64,000 bases of DNA from Reyranella sp. (GCF_017305915.1 NZ_JAFKJN010000018.1:1-64000), one strand, 5' to 3'; positions 53,901-62,962 are shown, numbered from the stretch's first letter. A program made the numbers and translations. Notes: generated from the sequence alone by a model not told the origin.

Positions 53901-55517
53901 ATGAGCAAGTTCCTGATCACCAGCGCGCTGCCCTACGTCAACGGGGTCAAGCATCTCGGCAACCTGGCGGGCTCGCTGCTGCCTGCCGACATCCACGCCC
54001 GCTTCCGCCGCCAGACCGGCCACGAGGTGCTGTTCCTGTGCGGCACCGACGAGCACGGCACGCCGGTCGAGCTCGCCGCCCAGGCGGCCGGCCTGCCGGT
54101 CGCCGATTACTGCGTGCGCCAGCACGCGGTCCAGGCCGACATCTACCGGCGCTTCGGCCTCAGCTTCGACCACTTCTCGCGGACCTCGGGCGAGGCCAAC
54201 CGTCGACTGACCCAGGAGATCTTCCTGGCGCTCGACAAGGCAGGCTTCATCGAGGAACGCACGATCCGCCAGGCCTACTCGCCGACCGACCGGCGCTTCC
54301 TGCCGGACCGATACATCGTCGGCACCTGTCCCCACTGCGGCAGCTCCGCTGCCCGCGGCGACCAGTGCGAGGCCTGCACCCATCTGCTCGATCCCGAGGA
54401 CCTCATCGAGCCACGCTCGGCGATCTCCGGCGCGACCGACATCGAATTCCGCGAGACCCGCCACCTGTTCCTGAAGCTCACGGCCCTGGAGGGCCGGCTG
54501 CGCGATTGGCTGGCGACGCGCCACGACTGGCCGCCCTTGGTGCGATCGATCGCCAACAAGTGGCTGCAGGAGGGCTTGCGCGACCGGTGCATCACCCGCG
54601 ACCTCGACTGGGGCGTGCCGGTGCCGAAGCCGGGCTTCGAGGACAAGGTCTTCTATGTCTGGTTCGATGCGCCGATCGGCTACATCGCCGCCGCCCTCGA
54701 AAGCCGCCCGGACTGGCGCGACTGGTGGCAGGCCGACGACGTCACCTACCTGCAGTTCCTCGCCAAGGACAACGTGCCCTTCCACGCCATCAGCTTCCCG
54801 GCGACACTGCTGGGCGCCGGCCTGCCGTTCAAGCTGGTCGACACGATCAAGGGCTTCAACTGGCTGACCTACGAAGGCGGCAAGTTCTCGACCAGCCAGC
54901 GGCGCGGCATCTTCACCGACACCGCGCTGAACTGGTGCCCGGCCGACACTTGGCGCTGGTGGCTCGCCGCCAACGCGCCCGAAAACGGCGACACCGACTT
55001 CACGGTCGAGCGCTTCGTCGACGGCGTGAACAAGGACCTCGCCGACATCTTCGGCAACCTGGTCAACCGCTGCCTGTCCTTCGCCGCCAGCCGCTTCGAC
55101 TCGACGGTACCGCCGCGTGGTGGGCCCGGCCCAATCGAACGCAAGCTCGAATCAGACCTCGACGCCCACCTCACGCGCCTACGCAGCCATCACGAAGCCC
55201 TCGCCTTCCGCAAGGCCGCCGAGGAGACGCGCGCGATCTGGAAGCTCGCCAATGCCTATCTCAGCGAGGCCGCCCCGTGGTCGGTCATCGGCCACGACCG
55301 CGACCGCGCCGCGACCATCGTCAACACCGGCATCGGCCTGGTGCGCATCGCGGCCCAGGTCGCGTGGCCGTTCATTCCTTTTGCGGCCGAACAGGTCCTG
55401 AACAGCCTTGGCGAGCCGGTCACCTGGCCGAAAAGTGCCGATGCCCTACCGGCCGGGCGGCAGTTTCGTGTGACTCCGGTGCTCTTTCCCCGGGTCAGCG
55501 CTACGATGGAAAGATGA
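53901..55517 (+). CDS. metG: Methionyl-tRNA synthetase, MetRS1-type
   Basis: 538 residues, class Ia synthetase. The HIGH motif appears as KHLGNLAG (residues about 14-21; HLGN), and a four-cysteine zinc knuckle is CPHCGSSAARGDQCEAC near residues 140-156. KMSKS appears as KFSTSQ near residue 331. The KFSTS form with the Cys4 knuckle is the MetRS1 subtype. C-terminal anticodon-binding domain begins with NLVNRCLSFAASR; there is no C-terminal EMAP/oligomerisation domain. A second MetRS elsewhere in the genome is possible. SD GGAGAG is 5-8 bases upstream. Confidence 0.93.
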   Translation: MSKFLITSALPYVNGVKHLGNLAGSLLPADIHARFRRQTGHEVLFLCGTDEHGTPVELAAQAAGLPVADYCVRQHAVQADIYRRFGLSFDHFSRTSGEANRRLTQEIFLALDKAGFIEERTIRQAYSPTDRRFLPDRYIVGTCPHCGSSAARGDQCEACTHLLDPEDLIEPRSAISGATDIEFRETRHLFLKLTALEGRLRDWLATRHDWPPLVRSIANKWLQEGLRDRCITRDLDWGVPVPKPGFEDKVFYVWFDAPIGYIAAALESRPDWRDWWQADDVTYLQFLAKDNVPFHAISFPATLLGAGLPFKLVDTIKGFNWLTYEGGKFSTSQRRGIFTDTALNWCPADTWRWWLAANAPENGDTDFTVERFVDGVNKDLADIFGNLVNRCLSFAASRFDSTVPPRGGPGPIERKLESDLDAHLTRLRSHHEALAFRKAAEETRAIWKLANAYLSEAAPWSVIGHDRDRAATIVNTGIGLVRIAAQVAWPFIPFAAEQVLNSLGEPVTWPKSADALPAGRQFRVTPVLFPRVSATMER

Positions 55518-56041
55518 CGATGGTCGAGGTTCCGACGGTCACGACCGAGCGCTTGCGGCTTCGCGCCTTCCGCTCCAGCGACCTGGGCGCCTATTCGGCG
55601 ATGCAGGCGAACCCGGAAGTGATGCGCCACATGGTCATGGGGCGCACGTCTACGCCGGCCGAGGTCTGGCGAACGATGCTCATGTCGCTCGGCTCATGGG
55701 CACTGCGCGGCTACGGGATGTGGGCTTGCGAAAAGATCGACGGTGAGGTGTTCGTCGGCAGCGTCGGCATCTTCCATCCGCTCGACTGGCCGGAACCCGA
55801 GATCGCCTACTCGCTCGACCAGCCGTTCTGGGGCCGGGGCTTTGCCACCGAAGCAACCAAGGCGGCCCGAGACTGGCTGTTCGAGCACGCTTCGTTGAAG
55901 CGGGCGGCGAGCTTCATCCGGCCCGACAATCTCGCCTCGAAACTGGTCGTCGAACGCCTCGGCGCGGTGTGCGAGCGAACCTTCGACCTGCGAGGTTCCG
56001 CCTACGAATATTGGGTGCACCATCGGCCGGCCAAAAACTAG
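55514..56041 (+). CDS. GNAT-family N-acetyltransferase (RimJ/RimL-like)
   Basis: 175 residues from the ATG overlapping the metG stop (ATGA), therefore co-translated. VTTERLRLRAFRSSDLGAYSAMQANPEVMRHM is the RimJ/RimL start; IAYSLDQPFWGRGFATEATKAARDWLFEH is the acetyl-CoA pyrophosphate loop, and FIRPDNLASKLVVERLGAVCERTF ends the fold. Might acetylate an amino-acid or protein N-terminus. The link to MetRS is positional only. Confidence 0.85.
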   Translation: MTMVEVPTVTTERLRLRAFRSSDLGAYSAMQANPEVMRHMVMGRTSTPAEVWRTMLMSLGSWALRGYGMWACEKIDGEVFVGSVGIFHPLDWPEPEIAYSLDQPFWGRGFATEATKAARDWLFEHASLKRAASFIRPDNLASKLVVERLGAVCERTFDLRGSAYEYWVHHRPAKN

Positions 56042-56339
56042 CCGGCCGCATCTTTCCAGCCCGGGCTACCTGGGCTAGATACAGCGGCGTCGATAGCCAT
56101 CGGTTGAGCGACCTTGCCCAAGTAATCGCCGGTCTCGTCAGTTCCACCAGCGCGGCAACGCGAGACGCGTCGCCGCGTCGTTTTTGCGTGCAAGCTCTTC
56201 ATGGTGGCGGCTCGAGACCGGTTTGGCATGACTGTCTCGCCGCCATTTCATTTCTCTCCATGTCCTTGCTACGCCGCGTCCGAAGGGGTTCGCCCTGCCG
56301 CCGTCCTGCTGAGCTTCCCAATGGGAAGAGCAAGCCGGC
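56042..56339. other. Gene-less stretch between GNAT and DUF1062 genes
   Basis: About 300 bases without a convincing gene. Small palindromes (for example AGCCCGGGCT near 56060) and a T-run near 56180 occur, but I see no clear terminator, promoter or RNA element. Confidence 0.4.
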
Positions 56340-56948
56340 ATGTCGGATGTCTTACGGGTTCAATGGACCATCATTGCTCAAACAGCGCCCCAGCCGTGGC
56401 TGACCTGCAGCCGATGCGGCGAGGCAAGACGCTTCCGCAGCAGTGACAAGATCAGGGTCAACGCGAACGGCAAGCGTATCGACGCCTGGCTGATCTACAA
56501 ATGCACGGGCTGCGGCAGTACCTGGAACCGCCCGATCCTGGAGCGTCGACCGGTGCGGACGATCGAGCAAGGCTTCCTGACGGCGCTGCACGCCAGCGAA
56601 GCCGTGCTGGCGCGTCGACTGGCGTTCGACGTCGAGGGCCTCAGGCGCAGTGCAGCGCGCGTCGAAGAATTCGACGACGCCCTGGTCATCGAGGCCGTGC
56701 TGTCGGCAAGCACGATGCCACCGCGACAGTTGGAGATTCTGTGCCGCGTCCCTAAGCCGGTTGGGCTTCGTTTGGATCGCCTCCTCGCGAACGAGCTGCG
56801 GCTGTCGCGAGGCCGGATCCGGGGATTGGCGGAGACCGGCGACCTTGTCGTATTTCCGTCAGTGTCGTCCCTGCGCCGGCCGGTGCGGGATGGGATGCGG
56901 TTGGTCGTTAGCCACCTCTTCAGCGCGGCTTGTCGCCCGCCAGCGTGA
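56340..56948 (+). CDS. DUF1062 domain-containing protein
   Basis: 202 residues. Matches the DUF1062 pattern: QWTIIAQTAPQPWLTCSRCGEARRFRSSDKIRVNANGKRIDAWLIYKCTGCGSTWNRPILER, with two CxxC pairs (LTCSRCG, KCTGCG) that may bind zinc. It resembles a small zinc-ribbon protein of unknown function; I do not know its role. It overlaps the TauD-like gene convergently by 29 bases. Confidence 0.8.
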   Translation: MSDVLRVQWTIIAQTAPQPWLTCSRCGEARRFRSSDKIRVNANGKRIDAWLIYKCTGCGSTWNRPILERRPVRTIEQGFLTALHASEAVLARRLAFDVEGLRRSAARVEEFDDALVIEAVLSASTMPPRQLEILCRVPKPVGLRLDRLLANELRLSRGRIRGLAETGDLVVFPSVSSLRRPVRDGMRLVVSHLFSAACRPPA

Positions 56949-57762
56949 TGCGGTGCATGATGCGGCGGAAGCCGTGATAGTCGTTGATCGGGTTGTGCAT
57001 GGCGCAGCGATTGTCCCAGAAAGCCAGCGAGCCGACCCGCCACGAGAAGCGGCAGGTGAACTCGGGCTTCACCTGGTGCGCCCACAGGAATTCGAGCAGC
57101 GCCAGGCTTTCCGTCTCGGTCCAGCCCTTGATGTGCGCGGTGTGCGCCACCGAGGTGTAGAGCGCCTTGCGGCCGGTCTCGGGATGGGTGCGGACCAGCG
57201 GATGCTCGGCTTCGAGCACCTTGGGCGTCGCGCGGTCGCCGGCCTGCTTCAGCGCGTCCTCGCGCGTCTTGCTGACGTCGGCCTTGGCCGATGAGCTGAC
57301 GCCGATCAGGCCGTCGAGCGTCTGCTTCAGGCCGTCCGACAGCTCCTCGTAGGCGAGATACTGGTTGGCGAACATCGTGTCGCCGCCGTAGGGCGGGATC
57401 TCGCGCGCCAGCAGCATGCTGCCCATCGGCGGAGTCGGCAGGTAGGTCGTGTCGGAGTGCCAGATGCCGCCGAAATTGTTGCGCTCGTGCTCGAGCTTCA
57501 CCACCGGCGTGATGAACTGCGATTCGGGCAGGCCCTTGAGCTGCGGATACTCGATCGGCTCGCCGAATTTCTTGGCGAAAGCGAGCTGCTGCAATGGCGT
57601 CGCCTTCTGCTCGCGCAGGAAGATCACCAGATGGTCGAGCAGCGCCTGGCGCACCTCGGACACCACCTCGGCGTCGAGGTCGCGGGCCATGTCGACGCCG
57701 CCGATCTCGGCGCCCAGCGCGCCCGCGATCGGCCTGACTTCGATGTGCTTGTAATTGCGCAT
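56920..57762 (-). CDS. TauD/TfdA-family Fe(II)/2-oxoglutarate dioxygenase
   Basis: 280 residues. The iron triad is H and D in GIWHSDTTY near residue 101-103 and the distal His in YHGFRRIMHRITL near residue 264-272. Arg for 2-oxoglutarate is in FRRIMHR. PIAGALGAEIGGVDMARDLDAEVV and HLVIFLREQKATPLQQLAFAKKFG are standard TauD starts. Substrates range from taurine to alkylsulfates and phenoxy acids; not resolvable here. Three bases from the hydratase upstream. Confidence 0.9.
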   Translation of the reverse strand: MRNYKHIEVRPIAGALGAEIGGVDMARDLDAEVVSEVRQALLDHLVIFLREQKATPLQQLAFAKKFGEPIEYPQLKGLPESQFITPVVKLEHERNNFGGIWHSDTTYLPTPPMGSMLLAREIPPYGGDTMFANQYLAYEELSDGLKQTLDGLIGVSSSAKADVSKTREDALKQAGDRATPKVLEAEHPLVRTHPETGRKALYTSVAHTAHIKGWTETESLALLEFLWAHQVKPEFTCRFSWRVGSLAFWDNRCAMHNPINDYHGFRRIMHRITLAGDKPR

Positions 57763-57765
57763 TGT

Positions 57766-58569
57766 CTATCCCTTAGCCCATGGAGGGGCCGTCTTGGCCA
57801 TGAAGGCCTTGATGCCTTCGCTCGCCTGCGGCCGGCGCAGCAAGCCGACCAGGCTCTCCGCCGCGTCGTCGAGCACGGCGCCGTCTTCGGCCGTGGCGCA
57901 GGACAGCACCAGCCGCTTCACCGTCGCCACCGCCTGCGGCTCGAGCCGCAGAATGTCGTCCAGCACCGCCTTGAGCGTGCGGTTGATGTCGGCCGTGCCG
58001 GCACAGAGATGGCTGCCGATGCCGAGGCGCTTCGCCTCCGCCGCGTCGATCACCCGGCCGGTGACCGCAAGATCGCGCGCCGGCCCCTCGCCGACCCGGC
58101 GCACCACGAACGGGATGATCTGCGACGGGATGAATCCGACCTTGGGCTCGGGCATGCCGAAGCGTGCCGACTCGTGCAGGATCACCACGTCAGAGCAGCA
58201 GGCCATGCCGAAGCCGCCGCCCACCGCCGAGCCCTCGACGATGGCGATCGTCGGCTGCGGCAGCACGTTCAGCGCCTGCAGCGCCTTGCCGAACTGGCGA
58301 TAGGCCGGCACCAGCGGATCGAGTGAGCCGTTGGCCGGCCGGGGCGGCATGTCGGCCATCGCGTCGAGGTCGCCGCCGGCGCAGAAATGGCCGCCGGCGC
58401 CGCGGATGACCAGCGCGCGACAGCCCTGGTCGTCGCGGATGCAGCCGAAGGCGTCCTCGAGCTCCAGCATCATGGCGTGCGTCAGCGCGTTGCGGCGGTC
58501 CGGCCGGTTGAGGGTCAGCCGCGCCACCGCGCCGTCGCGCGCGAGCGTAATGTTGGCGTAGTCGGCCAT
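57766..58569 (-). CDS. Enoyl-CoA hydratase/isomerase family protein
   Basis: 267 residues, crotonase length. VARLTLNRPDRRNALTHAMMLELEDAF, HFCAGGDLDAMA, VEGSAVGGGFGMACCSDVVILHESARFGMPEPKVGFIPSQIIPFVVRRVG are the crotonase motifs, with the Glu in FGMPEPKVGFIPSQ. Only one of the two catalytic Glu positions is clear. Probably co-transcribed with the TauD-like gene, ending 3 bases before it. The reaction is unassigned. Confidence 0.88.
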   Translation of the reverse strand: MADYANITLARDGAVARLTLNRPDRRNALTHAMMLELEDAFGCIRDDQGCRALVIRGAGGHFCAGGDLDAMADMPPRPANGSLDPLVPAYRQFGKALQALNVLPQPTIAIVEGSAVGGGFGMACCSDVVILHESARFGMPEPKVGFIPSQIIPFVVRRVGEGPARDLAVTGRVIDAAEAKRLGIGSHLCAGTADINRTLKAVLDDILRLEPQAVATVKRLVLSCATAEDGAVLDDAAESLVGLLRRPQASEGIKAFMAKTAPPWAKG

Positions 58570-58603
58570 GGCAAAGTCTTACCACTGTCGCCGCAGCACA
58601 CCA

Positions 58604-58674
58604 CTGTCATCCCGAACGAAGTGAGGGATCTTTTCGGGCGGCGGAAAGATCCCTCGCTGCGCTCGGGATGACAG
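58604..58674. repeat. REP-like intergenic palindrome
   Basis: CTGTCATCCCGA... and its inverted copy TCGGGATGACAG form a long imperfect stem (12 bp outer, 10 bp inner AGGGATCTTT / AAAGATCCCT, with a mismatch bubble between) in the gap between the hydratase and mepA. The sequence TCATCCCGA...AGGGATCTTT is the widely seen type of dispersed proteobacterial palindrome. Confidence 0.75.
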
Positions 58675-58688
58675 GGTAGCGTCTCTGC

Positions 58689-59507
58689 ATGTTTCGCTTC
58701 GTCGTTCCGCTGCTCGCAGGCGTCCTTTGCGGCGGCGCGGACTGGTCCACGGTCGGCACGCCCGCGCCCGGTCCGACGCAGTCGATCGGCTTCTACAGCG
58801 CAGGCTGCCTGCAGGGAGCCCACCAGCTACCGCTCGACGGGCCGGGCTACGAGGCGATCCGGATCAGCCGCAACCGCTATTGGGGCCAGCCGGTCATGAT
58901 CGACACCATCACGGCGCTGGGCGCCAAGGTCCGGACCGCCGGCCAGGCGCATCTCTATATAGGCGACGTCGGCCAGCCGCGCGGCGGCCCGGCGCCGACC
59001 GGCCATGCCAGCCACCAGAACGGGCTCGACGCCGACATCTGGTTCGAGCGCCAGCCCGGGCCGCGCCGTGCGCCGCAGGACCGCGAGAACCCGCGGCTGC
59101 GCTCGCTGGTGCGCGCCGACGACAGCGGCATCGACGATGAGGTCTTCTCGCCGCAGCACGTCCAGCTGCTGCAGATCGCGGCCGAGCTGCCGCATGTCGA
59201 CCGCATCTTCGTGAACAAGTTCATCAAGGAGCGGCTGTGCCAGACCGTCGGCGGCAACCGCGCCTGGCTGAACAAGCTGGTGGTGTGGGCAGGCCATGAC
59301 GAGCACTTCCACATCCGCCTGCACTGCCCGCCGGGGAACCCGCAGTGCCAGCCGCAGGCCGGCTACTACAGCGACGACGGCTGCGGCGAGCCCCTGCACA
59401 TCTGGTTCACGCGGCCGCCGGTGAAGCTGCCGCCGCCCGGCACGGTACTGCCGCCCTATCGCCCGAAGCTGCCGGCGGCCTGCACCGCCGTGCTGAACGC
59501 GCCATGA
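58689..59507 (+). CDS. mepA: Penicillin-insensitive murein endopeptidase
   Basis: 272 residues. Signal peptide about 1-18 (MFRFVVPLLAGVLCGG). Metal motifs SHQNGLDADIWF (His, Asp) and WAGHDEHFHIRLHC (His ligands) identify the MepA (LAS) family; cleaves D-Ala-meso-DAP cross-links. GHASHQNGLDADIW occurs near residue 110. Cysteines near the C-terminus (CGEP, PNQC) may form disulfides. Start is 15 bases after the palindrome. Confidence 0.93.
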   Translation: MFRFVVPLLAGVLCGGADWSTVGTPAPGPTQSIGFYSAGCLQGAHQLPLDGPGYEAIRISRNRYWGQPVMIDTITALGAKVRTAGQAHLYIGDVGQPRGGPAPTGHASHQNGLDADIWFERQPGPRRAPQDRENPRLRSLVRADDSGIDDEVFSPQHVQLLQIAAELPHVDRIFVNKFIKERLCQTVGGNRAWLNKLVVWAGHDEHFHIRLHCPPGNPQCQPQAGYYSDDGCGEPLHIWFTRPPVKLPPPGTVLPPYRPKLPAACTAVLNAP

Positions 59508-60706
59508 TCTCCGCCCGCAGGAACCTGCTGCGCCCGCGCGGCGACCACGACCATGCCCGGGTCACCTACAGCGAGCTGTTCTTCGACCTGGTGTTCGTCT
59601 TCGCCATCACCCAGCTATCGCACGGCCTGCTCGCCCATCTGACGCTGCTCGGGGCGATCGAGACCGGCCTGCTAATGATGGCGGTGTGGTGGGTGTGGAT
59701 CTACACCTCCTGGATCACCAACTGGCTCGACCCCGAGCAGCGCCCGGTGCGGCTGATGCTGTTCGTGCTGATGGCCGCGGGCCTGGCGATGTCATCGTCG
59801 ATCCCCAAGGCGTTCGGCGCGCGCGGCCTGGAATTCGCCGTGACCTTCGTCTTCATGCAGGTCGGCCGCTGCCTGTTCATGCTGTGGGCGGTCAAGCGCC
59901 ACGACCATCGCAACTACCGCAACTTCCAGCGCATCACCGTATGGCTTTCGGTCTCCGCGATCTTCTGGATCGCCGGCGGCCTCAGCGACGGCTGGCAGCG
60001 TCTCGCGCTGTGGACGGCGGCGATCGCCATCGAGTACCTGTCGCCGGCGGTCGGCATGTGGGTGCCCGGGCTGGGCCGGTCGACGCCTCAGGAATGGAAG
60101 ATCGACGGCGCCCATCTCGCCGAACGCTGCGCGGGGTTCGTCATCATCGCTTTGGGCGAATCGCTGGTGGTCACCGGCGCCACTTTCGCCGACATGGAAT
60201 GGCATGGCCTGACGATCGCCGCCTTCGGGGCAGCGTTCGGCGGCTGCGTCGCGATGTGGGCCGTCTACTTCAACGTCGGCGCCGAGCGCGCCAGCCACCA
60301 TATCGCCCAGTCTTCCGATCCCGGGCGGCTGGGGCGCAGCGGCTACACTTACCTGCACATCCTGATCATCGGCGGCATCATCGTCTCGGCAGTGGCCGAC
60401 GAGCTGGCGCTCGCCCATCCGCACGGGCACGACGGCCACACCGACTTCAAGACCATGCTGATCATCGTCGGCGGCCCGGCGATCTACCTCCTGGGAACGG
60501 GCTGGTTCAAGAAGCTGACGGCGCCCTACTTCCCGTTGTCGCACCTGATCGGGCTCGGCCTGCTGGGGCTGCTGGGTTGCACATACGGCATTGCGACGCC
60601 GCTCCATCTGGCCTCGGGCACGACAGTGATCCTGATCGTGGTCGCGATCTGGGAATGGGCCTCGCTGACGGATCGAGGTCGACGACCACCGGAACATGGT
60701 CGCTGA
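59504..60706 (+). CDS. Low temperature requirement protein A family (LtrA)
   Basis: 400 residues, about ten membrane segments, the LtrA pattern: VTYSELFFDLVFVFAITQLSHGLLAHLTLLGAIETG, VWWVWIYTSWITNWLDPE, AERCAGFVIIALGESLVVTGATF. Starts in an ATGA with mepA. The C-terminus reads into the 3' end of the convergent phosphatase gene by 200 bases. Transport or regulatory function unknown. Confidence 0.88.
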   Translation: MISARRNLLRPRGDHDHARVTYSELFFDLVFVFAITQLSHGLLAHLTLLGAIETGLLMMAVWWVWIYTSWITNWLDPEQRPVRLMLFVLMAAGLAMSSSIPKAFGARGLEFAVTFVFMQVGRCLFMLWAVKRHDHRNYRNFQRITVWLSVSAIFWIAGGLSDGWQRLALWTAAIAIEYLSPAVGMWVPGLGRSTPQEWKIDGAHLAERCAGFVIIALGESLVVTGATFADMEWHGLTIAAFGAAFGGCVAMWAVYFNVGAERASHHIAQSSDPGRLGRSGYTYLHILIIGGIIVSAVADELALAHPHGHDGHTDFKTMLIIVGGPAIYLLGTGWFKKLTAPYFPLSHLIGLGLLGLLGCTYGIATPLHLASGTTVILIVVAIWEWASLTDRGRRPPEHGR

Positions 60707-61394
60707 GGCCGGCACCGCACCATGCCTCGAAGCTGCCGATCTCGATGCGGCTCCCGCCGACCAGGTGCTGCGGCAGGAAAACATAGTCGATGTGATAGGT
60801 CGGACCATCCTTGGTGCGGTCGCGCCAGTAGAGGGTCGGCACGCTCTCCTCGCCGTGCTTCTCGCCGCGCAGCGCGTGCCAGGCGCTGACCAGGCCGAAG
60901 CGCTCGTCGAGCAGCCGCACCTTGGTCGAGTGGTTGATGCGCCAGCCCGGCTTGTCCCAGATCGTGTTGCTGTTGAGATCGCCCGCGACCAGCGCGGTGC
61001 CGTCGCCGAGGAAAGCCTCGTAGCGCACCATCGCCCGCCGCAATGGCCCGAGCTGGTGCTTGCGATGGACGCCGCCGCTGGCGTTCTGCGCCCACACCGC
61101 CAGCAGGTTGAACGGCAGGGCGCCGGTCACATGCACCGGCGCGACGTAACGCAGCGACGGGTGGTACCGCTCGCAGAGCCGCGCCTCGTAGCCGTTGAAG
61201 GCGAAGACGGCGAGCCCCTTGTGCGGGTTGGTGCCGATCCAGACCGGCTCGCTCTCCAGCCACTGGATGCCTCGGGCCTTGAGCCGCGCCGGCTCGGCGC
61301 ATTCGCTGATGACAGCTATGTCAGGTTTCAGGGCCAGCAATCCCTCGACCTTGCGGTCGAGGGCCATGTTGCAATTCCAGGCGACGATCCTCAC
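60507..61394 (-). CDS. Endonuclease/exonuclease/phosphatase (EEP) family protein
   Basis: 295 residues from a GTG overlapping the ABC permease stop (GTGA). Conserved parts: RIVAWNCNMALDRKVEGLLALKPDIAVISECAEP (Asn/Glu metal), VAGDLNSN (Asp, Asn), and C-terminal LSDHVPVVVDLD (Asp-His). The normal fold ends near residue 240; a tail of about 50 residues (rich in Arg/Pro/Ser) overlaps the convergent ltrA by 200 bases and is unlikely to be conserved. Substrate unknown. Confidence 0.83.
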   Translation of the reverse strand: MRIVAWNCNMALDRKVEGLLALKPDIAVISECAEPARLKARGIQWLESEPVWIGTNPHKGLAVFAFNGYEARLCERYHPSLRYVAPVHVTGALPFNLLAVWAQNASGGVHRKHQLGPLRRAMVRYEAFLGDGTALVAGDLNSNTIWDKPGWRINHSTKVRLLDERFGLVSAWHALRGEKHGEESVPTLYWRDRTKDGPTYHIDYVFLPQHLVGGSRIEIGSFEAWCGAGLSDHVPVVVDLDPSARPIPRSRPRSGSLSCPRPDGAASQCRMCNPAAPAGRARSGATTGSRAPSAS

Positions 61395-62188
61395 TCGCCC
61401 TGTCCAAGGAGCGTGCCCGCCCTTCGCGACAGCCGGAAGAACCACTGGAAGATCTGGAAGCCGATCACGAGGTAGACGATCGACAGGGCGAGCGCGATGC
61501 CGAGATTGTCCCAGTGCACCGTCTTCTCCATCAGGATGGCGCGCATGCCTTCGAACACGTAGGCCGGCGGCAGGCCATAGGAGATCACCTGCAGCCACTT
61601 CGGGAGAACGCTGACCGGATAGTAGACGCCGCTCACCGGCATCAGGATGAAGACGGCGGCCCAGGCGAAGCTTTCGGCGCTCTGGCCGACCCGCATGATC
61701 ATGCCGGACATGGCGAGACCGATCGACCAGGAGAACATCTGCAGGATGGCGAAGAAGGCGATCAACGGCAGGCCGAGCGTGTAGATGTTGTAGCCGAAGA
61801 AGGCCCAGGCCAGCAGCGACACCGGCACCAGCCCCAGCAAGGTGCGCAGCAGCGCGGCGACGATGATGCCGGTCGCCATCTCCCAGGAGCGGATCGGGCT
61901 CACGAACAGATGGCCGAGATTGCGCGACCACATCTCCTCGAGGAAGGCGATCGACAAAGAAAGGTTGCCGCGCACCACGACCTCCCACAGCAGCAGGCCC
62001 GACAGCAGCACGCCCGCCGCCTGCGCCACGAACGAGGCCTGCGGCATCAGGTACTGGGTCATGAAGCCCCACATCACCATCTGCACCGCCGGCCAATAGA
62101 TCGAATCGACCAGCCGCATCACCGAGCTGCGCCAGATGTTGATGTGGCGCAGCACCAGCGCCCAGATGCGGTTCAGGGAGCCGCTCAT
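61391..62188 (-). CDS. ABC-2 type transporter permease
   Basis: 265 residues, six hydrophobic segments. Start at 62188 overlaps the ATPase stop in an ATGA. MSGSLNRIWALVLRHINIWRSSVMRLVDSIYWPAVQMVMWGFMTQYL is the ABC-2 opening; YGYYLPVSVLP-type region reads SGVYYPVSVLPKWLQVISYGLPPAYVFEGMRAIL. Together with the ATPase it forms an exporter. Cargo (drug, polysaccharide or lipid) is not predictable. Confidence 0.9.
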   Translation of the reverse strand: MSGSLNRIWALVLRHINIWRSSVMRLVDSIYWPAVQMVMWGFMTQYLMPQASFVAQAAGVLLSGLLLWEVVVRGNLSLSIAFLEEMWSRNLGHLFVSPIRSWEMATGIIVAALLRTLLGLVPVSLLAWAFFGYNIYTLGLPLIAFFAILQMFSWSIGLAMSGMIMRVGQSAESFAWAAVFILMPVSGVYYPVSVLPKWLQVISYGLPPAYVFEGMRAILMEKTVHWDNLGIALALSIVYLVIGFQIFQWFFRLSRRAGTLLGQGE

Positions 62189-62955
62189 GGCGTCGCGCCT
62201 TTCTTGAGAGCGTCGAGCCCGCGGCCGCGGCCGCGCGCCATGTCGAGGAAGACCTCCTCCATGTCCTCGCGGCCGAAGCGCTCGATCAGCTCGCGCGGGG
62301 AGCCGCGATCGAAGACGCGGCCGGCCTGCAGCAGGATGACGTCGTCGCACAGCCGCTCGACCTCGCCCATGTTGTGCGAGGCGAGCAGGATCGTGGCGTG
62401 GGTCTCGGCCTGGTAGTCCTTGAGGTAGCCGCGCACCCAGTCGGCGGTGTCGGGATCGAGCGACGCCGTCGGCTCGTCGAGCAGCAGCACGCTCGGTCGG
62501 TTGATCAGCGCCTTGGCCAGCGCCACGCGCGTCTTCTGGCCGGCCGACAGCTTGCCCGCCGGGCGTTCGAGGAACGGCGCGATCTGCATGTGACCGGCGA
62601 TCTCCTCGATCCGCGCGTCGAGGTTCCTCACGCCGTAGAGGCGGCCGTAGAAGGCGAGGTTCTGGCGCACCGTCAGGCGATGCGGCAGGTCGACATAGGG
62701 CGACGAGAAGTTCATGCGCGGCAGCGCGGCGTAGCGACGGCGCTTCATGTCGATGCCGAGCACGAAGAGCTCGCCCGCCGTCGGCTCGAGCAGGCCGAGC
62801 AGCATGGCGATGGTCGTGGTCTTGCCGGCGCCGTTGCCGCCCAGCAGGCCGAGCACGGCGCCCGGCGCGGCGCCAAAGGTCAGATCGTCTACGGCGACGA
62901 TCTCGCCGTACACCTTGCGCAGGTGCCGGACCTCAATGGAAGGAGACTGGACCAT
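62185..62955 (-). CDS. ABC transporter ATP-binding protein (ABC-2 partner)
   Basis: 256 residues. Walker A GGNGAGKTT near residue 36, signature LSAGQKTRVALAKAL near residue 136, Walker B VLLLDEPTASLDP near residue 156, H-loop ILLASHNMGEV near residue 188. PSVDLPHRLTVRQNL in the helical domain. Follows the aminotransferase gene by 7 bases. Confidence 0.93.
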   Translation of the reverse strand: MVQSPSIEVRHLRKVYGEIVAVDDLTFGAAPGAVLGLLGGNGAGKTTTIAMLLGLLEPTAGELFVLGIDMKRRRYAALPRMNFSSPYVDLPHRLTVRQNLAFYGRLYGVRNLDARIEEIAGHMQIAPFLERPAGKLSAGQKTRVALAKALINRPSVLLLDEPTASLDPDTADWVRGYLKDYQAETHATILLASHNMGEVERLCDDVILLQAGRVFDRGSPRELIERFGREDMEEVFLDMARGRGRGLDALKKGATP

Positions 62956-62962
62956 CGCCGCA

